A stretch of DNA of 64,000 bases. It comes from Hydrogenophaga sp. (GTDB lineage: Bacteria; Pseudomonadota; Gammaproteobacteria; Burkholderiales; Burkholderiaceae_C). Positions 58,853 to 64,000 of the stretch are shown here, piece by piece. The stretch is from NCBI RefSeq assembly GCF_019264445.1, contig NZ_JAHVAB010000057.1:1-64000 (forward strand). The letters run 5' to 3'. Position 1 is the first letter of the stretch; every line of letters starts with the position of its first letter. The position numbers were made by a program, and so were the translations under genes. Under the pieces are notes generated by a model. The model searched no databases. It had not been told where the DNA came from and was given only the letters and a program-made list of their open reading frames with translations.

Positions 58853-59462
58853 TTTGGTTTGCTCCGGGGGTAAACCGGGGGGTAAACCGCCGTTGCGCAG
58901 GCCGTTCTAATGACGGCCTCACGAAGAACCCACGTTGTAGCAACAGGCTTTTTGCTCTCACTGAGTCTCACATGTAGACGCCTGTGGTGGTCAAGCAACG
59001 CCTGCCGGTTTTTGCACCACTGAACGAGAAAAAAGTTCGTGTCCGCGAAATGGGTTTCTGGCGACATGTTCTGGTGACGTGTCGCTGACGGGGTCACGTT
59101 TGATCTGCGCCCGGTTTGTGTGCGGAGTTTCCCTTGGGGGACTGAGCGTCCCGGCGTACCGCCGTCGGGCTCTGCGGGCTGCGCCCCGCGCCCCTGCAGG
59201 TCGCGGCCATGCGGCTCCGATCCCTTCGCCTTCGGCCGTGGGGCGGCCCCCGGCCTGCGCGCTGCGCTTGCCTGTTTCGCTCAGGCATGTGTGGTGGGGC
59301 TGGCTTGCTGATCCCTTCATCCTTGCACACCGTTCTCGCCGTCAAGGTCTGCGCGCCCTATGGACGCTGGCGGCCGTTCGGCCGTCTTCGAACCTGTGAC
59401 CGCTGCGCTGCGGCGTGCCGGTTCCGGTCTCGGGCAATCCCGCCCGATCACCGGAGTTGGTC
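58853..59462. other. 610-bp gap at the left end of the right-hand mobile region
   Basis: No convincing gene. The left part has short AT-balanced sequence with repeated GGGGGTAAACC. From about 59100 it becomes very GC-rich with many short G/C-rich inverted motifs, like the non-coding blocks upstream of radC and ssb in betaproteobacterial conjugative islands. No integrase gene is seen; reading frames on both strands lack protein-like composition. Confidence 0.5.
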
Positions 59463-59999
59463 ATGCAGCACGATCTGTTCTCTTCCCTCGATTCCCTCCT
59501 GTCGGTACCCGCCGGTTCGGGCGGTTTGCTCATCCGCGGCGTGACCGGTCAGTACCGGCTGGCCGAGGCCGACGAGGTGCTGCTGGCCGCGCAGCGCTTG
59601 CTGGCGGCCCAGGTGCGTGGCAGCGATCTGATGGACTCGCCTGCGGTGGTCAAGAACTTCCTGCGCTCGCGGCTGGGCCACCTGCCGCACGAGGTGTTTG
59701 CCGTGATGCACCTGAACTCGCAGAACCGCGTGCTGGACTATGTCGAGATGTTCCGGGGCACAGTAAATCAGACCTCGGTCTACCCGCGGGAGGTGGTGCG
59801 CGATGCGCTCCTGCGGAACAGCAGTGCGCTGGTCCTGGTGCACAACCACCCCAGTGGCGAAGCACGTCCGTCGCGGGCTGATGAGCACCTGACGCAGACG
59901 ATCAAGCAGGCCACGGCCTTGGTCGATGTGCGGGTGCTGGACCACTTCATCTTGGCGGGCGAAGTCATCTGCTCAATGGCCGAAATGGGGCTTGTATGA
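59463..59999 (+). CDS. radC: RadC-family JAB-domain protein
   Basis: 178 aa. JAMM/MPN metal motif VHNHPSGEARPSRADEHLT with an upstream Glu (FAVMHLNSQNRVLDYVEMF). The N-terminal HhH part of chromosomal RadC is shortened, as in island-borne copies. GGAG lies 7 bp before the ATG at 59463. Its role on mobile elements is unknown; despite the name, a repair function is not established. Confidence 0.9.
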   Translation: MQHDLFSSLDSLLSVPAGSGGLLIRGVTGQYRLAEADEVLLAAQRLLAAQVRGSDLMDSPAVVKNFLRSRLGHLPHEVFAVMHLNSQNRVLDYVEMFRGTVNQTSVYPREVVRDALLRNSSALVLVHNHPSGEARPSRADEHLTQTIKQATALVDVRVLDHFILAGEVICSMAEMGLV

Positions 60000-60002
60000 G
60001 CC

Positions 60003-60026
60003 AGGGGGCTTAGCCCCCTTTCTTTC
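60003..60026 (+). terminator. Terminator after radC
   Basis: GGGGGC/GCCCCC with loop TTA, followed by TTTCTTTC. A weak U-tract but a strong stem. Confidence 0.7.
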
Positions 60027-60469
60027 TTCATTGAAGTGCGCGCTGCGTGCGGACATGGAAGAGGTCTGAAGTGATCGCACCGGCTCGAACGCCGCGCCAG
60101 TCGCTGCGCTTGGTGTCACGCCGTCCGCAGAGCCGCCGCTGCTCAGTTCATCCGGTCGCCTGCGCTGCGCTGGTCGCCCGCAGAGGCTGGGGCAGCGCGT
60201 GCGCCAATGGGCCCACCGTCATCCCCCCACGGCGCCCCCATCCACAGGTGAGGGGGACTTGTGGGGGGATCTTTCAGCGGTGGGCCAGGTGACTGGCTCA
60301 CTGTTTCGTGCTGCAAGGGGAATGCCCATCCCCCACCCCTTCCCGAGGGAAGGGGCCTTGCCCACCCCCCGCCCGCCCGTGGGCGGGAGCGAGGGAGTCC
60401 GAGCGAGAGGATCAGTTTTGAGGAACTCGGATTGGGGTCCGGCTGGTTGCTCTTGCAAGGAGTTCCACC
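60027..60469. other. 443-bp GC-rich gap upstream of ssb with perfect hairpins
   Basis: No gene. Two perfect hairpins are seen: CCCCTTCCC-GA-GGGAAGGGG (60336-60355) and CCCGCCC-GT-GGGCGGG (60372-60387). The composition (long C and G runs) differs from the core chromosome. It probably holds the ssb promoter. Confidence 0.5.
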
Positions 60470-60874
60470 ATGGCCAATGTTCAAGTCATCCAGCGCCACG
60501 CGCACCTGGCCGGTGCCGTCAAGCTCGAATTCGTCAACGGGCGAGAAGGCCGGCTCGCAAAGGCGACGCTGACCGCCATCAGCAACCAGTACCGCGGCAG
60601 CGGTGAAGACCGCGAGGAGCGCGCCGTCGCCATCCAGTGGACCCTCTGGGGCAAACAGGCAGAACACGCCGCCGAATACCTGGGCAAGGGCTCCCACGTC
60701 AACGTGGTGGGCCGCCTGCACAACACCCAATACCAGGACGGTGACGGCCGCGAGGTCTACGGCATAGCGTTCACCGTCGAGGACATCGACTACCTCGACA
60801 GCAAGGCCGAGGGCGACGCCCGCCGCAGCCGCAGCGCGCAGGAATCGCAGAGGCCACAGCCGGTCACCGCCTGA
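60470..60874 (+). CDS. ssb: Single-stranded DNA-binding protein, mobile-element type
   Basis: 134 aa. OB-fold with AVAIQWTLWGKQAEHAAEYLGKGSHVNVVGRLHNTQYQDGDGREVYGIAFTVEDIDYL, the SSB core. The tail is short and lacks the acidic DDDIPF tip of chromosomal SSB. AAGGAG lies upstream. It probably protects transferred or replicating single strands of the element. Confidence 0.9.
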   Translation: MANVQVIQRHAHLAGAVKLEFVNGREGRLAKATLTAISNQYRGSGEDREERAVAIQWTLWGKQAEHAAEYLGKGSHVNVVGRLHNTQYQDGDGREVYGIAFTVEDIDYLDSKAEGDARRSRSAQESQRPQPVTA

Positions 60875-60941
60875 AGCACACCACCGGGCGTCAGCCGCCC
60901 GGTCTTCATCTCACCCCTTCAATCCGAACCAGGAGCAAACC

Positions 60942-61802
60942 ATGATCTCCACCGCCCATTCCCCCCGCCTGGCCGCCCGCTTCGGTCAGAACACCTTCGT
61001 CATCCGCAGCGAGACCCCGCTTGCCGAGGAGCAGATGCGCCGGGCCGCACCGTCCATCTTTGCCGAGGGCAAACACGGCAGCCGTTCCGAGCGCTACACC
61101 TACATCCCCACCATCGACGTGCTGCGCGGCTTGCGCCAGGAAGGCTTCGAGCCTTTCATGGTGGCCCAGAGCAAGAGCCGCATCGAAGGCAAGACCGAGT
61201 TCACCAAACACATGATTCGCATGCGCCACGCCGGGCAGGTCAACACCCGACCCGAGGCCAACGAGATCATTCTGATCAACAGCCACGACGGCGCCAGCAG
61301 TTACCAGATGCTGGCCGGCGTGTTCCGCTTTGTCTGCTGCAACGGTCTGGTGGTCGGCGATGTCTCCAACGACATTCGCATCCCGCACAAGGGAAACATC
61401 CGCGACGAGGTGATCGATGGCGCCTTCCGGGTGCTGGAGGACTTCGAGGCCGTGGACGCGTCCACCGATGGCATGAAAGCCCTGACGCTGCAGCCTGAAG
61501 AACAGCGGGCCTTTGCCACCGCTGCCCTGGCGCTGCGCTACGGCGAACGGGTGAAGGGCGAACCACCGGCCCCGGTGACCGTCGAGCAACTGATCGAAGC
61601 CCGCCGGCCTGAAGATTTCGGCACCAGCCTGTGGACCACCTTCCAGCGCGTGCAGGAGAACGCCATGAAGGGCGGTCAGCCTGGCCGAGGGGCCAAGGGC
61701 CGCCGTCTGTACACCCGCCCGGTGGCCAGCATCGACCGCAGCGTGAGCCTGAACCGGGCGCTGTGGGTGCTGGCAGAAGAGATGCGCAAGCTCAAGGCCT
61801 GA
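60942..61802 (+). CDS. DUF932 family protein of mobile elements
   Basis: 286 aa. The DUF932/DUF945 phage-plasmid family is indicated by SERYTYIPTIDVLRGLRQEGFEPFMVAQSKSR, HMIRMRHAG and FRFVCCNGLVVGD. Function unknown; often next to ssb and radC in conjugative elements. AGGAG precedes the ATG. Confidence 0.88.
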   Translation: MISTAHSPRLAARFGQNTFVIRSETPLAEEQMRRAAPSIFAEGKHGSRSERYTYIPTIDVLRGLRQEGFEPFMVAQSKSRIEGKTEFTKHMIRMRHAGQVNTRPEANEIILINSHDGASSYQMLAGVFRFVCCNGLVVGDVSNDIRIPHKGNIRDEVIDGAFRVLEDFEAVDASTDGMKALTLQPEEQRAFATAALALRYGERVKGEPPAPVTVEQLIEARRPEDFGTSLWTTFQRVQENAMKGGQPGRGAKGRRLYTRPVASIDRSVSLNRALWVLAEEMRKLKA

Positions 61803-61907
61803 TCAGGACTCGAACCACACTGCCCAAACGCTGGGCGGTGTGGTTATCCGGAAATTCCGAAACGCTCGCCGGCTGTCGCCGGCTCGCGCGAATTTGGCTG
61901 CGGCTTC

Positions 61908-62378
61908 TTACCGAAGCCACAACCAGGCGGCCATCGCCCAGCTGATGGCCGAAGAGAGCACTGCCGTCGCGGCATGCAGCAGCCACCCCTCCCAGGGGCG
62001 TGCACCCTTGCGGGCCATGGCCGCCGCCTCCTGCAGCGGCAGCGCCACCCGCTGCAGAGTCGGGCCGATTTCGTTGTGAAACACCATCCGCGCCGCTTCC
62101 GCCATGGCCCGGGTCTGTGTGTCCACAGTCCCCCGGGCCATTTCGTCGGCGCGGCGGGCGATGTGCCTGACCGCCTGCACCTTTGCGTTCTCGGTGATTT
62201 CATTCATGCGTCTTGAGTACGCCTCGACCTGCTCACCCAATTCGGTGCTGGTTCGCAGCAACTCCATGCGACTCGCGTCGAGTTGGGGTGCCATGGTCTC
62301 GATCCGATCCAGCAAGGCGCCCAGGTCGCCGATGGCCACCGCCATCAGCTCTTCGCGGGCGGTGACCAGGTCGCTCAC
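61908..62378 (-). CDS. StbC-like plasmid stability protein
   Basis: 156 aa. Largely helical (residues 1-115, coiled-coil-like heptads around MELLRTSTELGEQVEAYSRRMNEITENAKVQ) with one C-terminal membrane helix (LLHAATAVLSSAISWAMAAWLWL). Third gene of a leftward operon whose order matches stbA-stbB-stbC of R388; its ATG overlaps the stbB stop (ATGA). The name rests mainly on position. DUF932 is convergent, 105 bp away with nothing evident between. Confidence 0.6.
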   Translation of the reverse strand: MSDLVTAREELMAVAIGDLGALLDRIETMAPQLDASRMELLRTSTELGEQVEAYSRRMNEITENAKVQAVRHIARRADEMARGTVDTQTRAMAEAARMVFHNEIGPTLQRVALPLQEAAAMARKGARPWEGWLLHAATAVLSSAISWAMAAWLWLR

Positions 62379-63118
62379 TGCGCCTGCCGTGCCAGCGGCA
62401 CCACGTTGTTGGCGGTGTTCTCTCCCAGTCCGAGCGCCGCAAAGCAGGCATCCAGCTCGGGCACCACGCCAAGAGCCAGCCGCCGGGTGGCCAGTTTCTG
62501 GGCCAGGGTGAGCTTTTCTGCGGTGTCGCTGGCCTTGACGATCAAGGCCTTGTAGTCGGTCTCGTCTCGGGCCAAGGCGGTGAGGTCGGAGCCACTGCCC
62601 CGGATCCGTCCATAGACCTCGTTAGCGCTCAGATGACAGGCGGCGCTCTCTGTGGCGATGGGCTTTGCCTTGAGGAAGGCCCGCACCAGGTCAAAGTGCG
62701 CTGGGACATCAGCGGCGCTGTTCACCATGTTGAACACCAGTCGGACCTTGGACGGTGGCACCCCCAGCCGCGCCAGCTCGACCAGGGTGGCGATGGTGTC
62801 CTGCTGCTGCTTGAGAGTCGGCACGCTCGGAACCACAAAGACGTCGAAGTCTTCCTGGCTGCCTCGGTACTTCTGCATCAGGTCGAGCAACTCCTCCACG
62901 TTGCTGGCCCCGATGTCCACCACCGCGTTGTCGATGGTCTGCAGGTATTCCTGCAGCGCCCCGAACTGCCGGCCGCGCATCGCCTGACCTTCACCCTCGC
63001 CGGCATTCAGGCTCTCGACTGAAATCAGTTCCGCACCTTCGATCCGGGGCAGCAACAGGTGGCGGGCGACGGTGGTCTTGCCCACGTTGCCCGAGAAATT
63101 GATGACGGCGATTTTCAT
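62375..63118 (-). CDS. StbB/ParA-like ATPase
   Basis: 247 aa. Deviant Walker A NFSGNVGKTTVARHLL at the N-terminus, and a ParA-like strand NAVVDIGASNVEELLDLMQ. In R388, StbB drives plasmid positioning and conjugation. It overlaps stbA and stbC by 4 bp on each side. The rest (about 100-247) is Rossmann-like. Confidence 0.78.
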   Translation of the reverse strand: MKIAVINFSGNVGKTTVARHLLLPRIEGAELISVESLNAGEGEGQAMRGRQFGALQEYLQTIDNAVVDIGASNVEELLDLMQKYRGSQEDFDVFVVPSVPTLKQQQDTIATLVELARLGVPPSKVRLVFNMVNSAADVPAHFDLVRAFLKAKPIATESAACHLSANEVYGRIRGSGSDLTALARDETDYKALIVKASDTAEKLTLAQKLATRRLALGVVPELDACFAALGLGENTANNVVPLARQAQ

Positions 63119-63534
63119 GGCATGTCCTTCGCGTTGAGCCTGGCGCGGGCCAGGGGGTTGGTGATCCGGCTGCTAGCGAACGCCTCGGCGATCTCTTTTC
63201 CGCTGCGCGCATCGGTCTCGATAGCGTCTTCGAGTGCTGGCGATGACACGGTGGTCGATTCAGGCGCTGCGGTAGGGGGCATGGGTGCAGGAGCCTTGAG
63301 TTCGTTCCCAGGTCGCAGCACTGAATCCGCCGCAAGCACAACGCCATGGCTCTTGGCTGCTCTGGCCACTTCGCGCTGGACCGTGGCGTTGCTCACATGC
63401 ACACCCACCGCGGCCAAAGCCATGCGGATCGCCTCAAAGGTGTAGCCCTGGGCGCGCAGCTCTCGCATGTCTTGCGCGAAGCGCCTCGCCTTGCGTGAGC
63501 TTCTACCGGGCGGATCGGTCGGAATCAGCTTCAT
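63115..63534 (-). CDS. StbA-like DNA-binding protein
   Basis: 139 aa. N-terminal HTH with RKARRFAQDMRELRAQGYTFEAIRMALAAVGVHVSNATVQREVAR; disordered Pro/Ala middle; basic end. First gene of the leftward operon beside a putative oriT. In R388, StbA binds repeats in this very region. The assignment is by context and HTH, not by clear sequence identity. Confidence 0.65.
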   Translation of the reverse strand: MKLIPTDPPGRSSRKARRFAQDMRELRAQGYTFEAIRMALAAVGVHVSNATVQREVARAAKSHGVVLAADSVLRPGNELKAPAPMPPTAAPESTTVSSPALEDAIETDARSGKEIAEAFASSRITNPLARARLNAKDMP

Positions 63535-63849
63535 CGTGTGGTTTCTGTTCAGTGGCTGTTCTGCAGGTGTTCAGGTGTTGACCGCGAGTTGGCCGCGAAA
63601 TGGTCAGTTCGTGCGGTGTCTGTTCACTGGCTGCTCACTTCCTGCTCTGGTTGTGCAATCGCTGTGCAAGGGTGGCAGCGGTGTCGTCATCTTCAACCCG
63701 CCAACGGCCTTTTCACGCGCTGGATTCGGGGTCGAATCCAGCCGCTCAAGAGCGTCGATTCAGACCAATACTGGGTTCATGGTGAGTGCAGAGATAGGCG
63801 GCTTGCCGCCGATTTCACAAGCGCTCCGCGCCCCTCCATTCGTCGGCCC
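63535..63849. other. Putative oriT / stb regulatory region
   Basis: A 315-bp gap between divergent genes. Direct repeats TCTGTTCAGTGGCTGTTC (63544-63561) and TCTGTTCACTGGCTGCTC (63619-63636) match at 16 of 18 bases, 75 bp apart. Inverted repeats are TGGATTCG-GGGT-CGAATCCA (63721-63740) and GGCGGC-TT-GCCGCC (63797-63810). In R388-type plasmids oriT and the StbA sites lie between stbA and trwA, the same place. The nick site cannot be pinpointed. Confidence 0.55.
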
Positions 63850-64000
63850 ATGAACACCCCAACACATGACTTCGTCACGGTTGAAATGCGCGGCTTGAAG
63901 GCTGCGCTGGTGGCCCGTGCGCAGACGCAACGGGTCAGCGTGTCCGAACTGGTGCGCAGCGCTGTGGCGCGCGACCTGGGTCTTTCGGTGGCGAGTGATC
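63850..64000 (+). CDS. Ribbon-helix-helix relaxosome-type protein (partial)
   Basis: Truncated by the window end after 50 codons. The start VTVEMRGLKAALVARAQTQRVSVSELVRSAVARDLGLSV is a ribbon-helix-helix pattern (beta strand, two helices with SVSELVR). It resembles TrwA/MobC-type auxiliary proteins that bind oriT, and its position matches trwA of R388. Confidence 0.65.
   Translation, partial: MNTPTHDFVTVEMRGLKAALVARAQTQRVSVSELVRSAVARDLGLSVASD

Noticed and set aside
58828-59097. An 89-codon minus-strand frame just after tRNA-Pro as an integrase remnant
   Set aside because: No tyrosine recombinase motif is present and the frame crosses the tRNA terminator.
63535-63849. CRISPR array from the TCTGTTCA repeats
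   Set aside because: Only two imperfect copies with no regular spacers and no cas genes; better explained as binding sites near oriT.

Overview
The window is a high-GC bacterial chromosome segment whose core gene content and order fit a betaproteobacterium of the Burkholderiales, most likely a Comamonadaceae (Hydrogenophaga/Acidovorax-like). The signs are the thrS-infC-rpmI-rplT-pheS-pheT-ihfA-merR-tRNA-Pro block, a class I fumarase next to murI, a complete cbb3 oxidase cluster with its own FNR and HemN, and a Bug-type periplasmic receptor inside a malonate operon. This placement rests on gene content and family recall, not on a database search.

Two mobile regions flank about 51 kb of core chromosome. 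The left one (1-8019) ends in a tyrosine integrase and a 3' fragment of a tRNA-Leu(UAA) gene, which looks like an attachment site. It carries six genes in one direction: a HigB/HigA-type toxin-antitoxin pair, a restriction-endonuclease-like protein, a HEPN protein (TIGR02391 type), a large zinc-hook ATPase of the PrrC/RloC kind, and a PIN-like protein. The spacing is tight except for one 119-bp gap that holds a strong operator-like palindrome. I regard this as a candidate undescribed defence cassette. The right one (from about 58.85 kb to the window end) starts just after an intact tRNA-Pro(GGG). It carries radC, ssb, a DUF932 gene, a leftward stbA-stbB-stbC-like operon, a structured 315-bp gap and a rightward ribbon-helix-helix gene. 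This is the layout of the stb-oriT-trwA region of R388-type conjugative plasmids, so I read it as one end of an integrative conjugative element or integrated plasmid.

Core region, left to right: a conserved small protein and a UMF1-type MFS transporter (8.0-10.1 kb); murI and class I fumarase, leftward; a seven-gene Mrp Na+/H+ antiporter operon whose G subunit carries a UspA-like tail (12.7-18.7 kb); a two-component pair of NtrC type overlapping fumC (18.7-22.8 kb); a YqhA-like membrane protein, acsA, a small cytochrome c, a Trp-rich membrane peptide, ilvD and a divergent LysR gene, and lgt (22.9-30.1 kb). A malonate-use operon follows (gntR, malonyl-CoA decarboxylase, Bug receptor, enoyl-CoA hydratase-like, malonyl-CoA synthetase; 30.1-35.6 kb). 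Then come a universal stress protein and the microaerobic block ccoI-ccoS-ccoNOQP-ccoG-ccoH, fnr, hemN and an HCxxMCG membrane protein (35.6-46.8 kb), with three FNR-type boxes. A DMT transporter, aceA behind three palindromes, a hydroxylase-like gene, and the translation block (50.7-58.7 kb) complete the core.

Functionally the core joins acetate and malonate use (AcsA, MatB, malonyl-CoA decarboxylase, isocitrate lyase, fumarases) to low-oxygen respiration under FNR. Several translation genes have unusual 5' regions: an AUA start for infC, a terminator hairpin directly before thrS, a multi-hairpin leader before rpmI, and a terminator directly before pheS.
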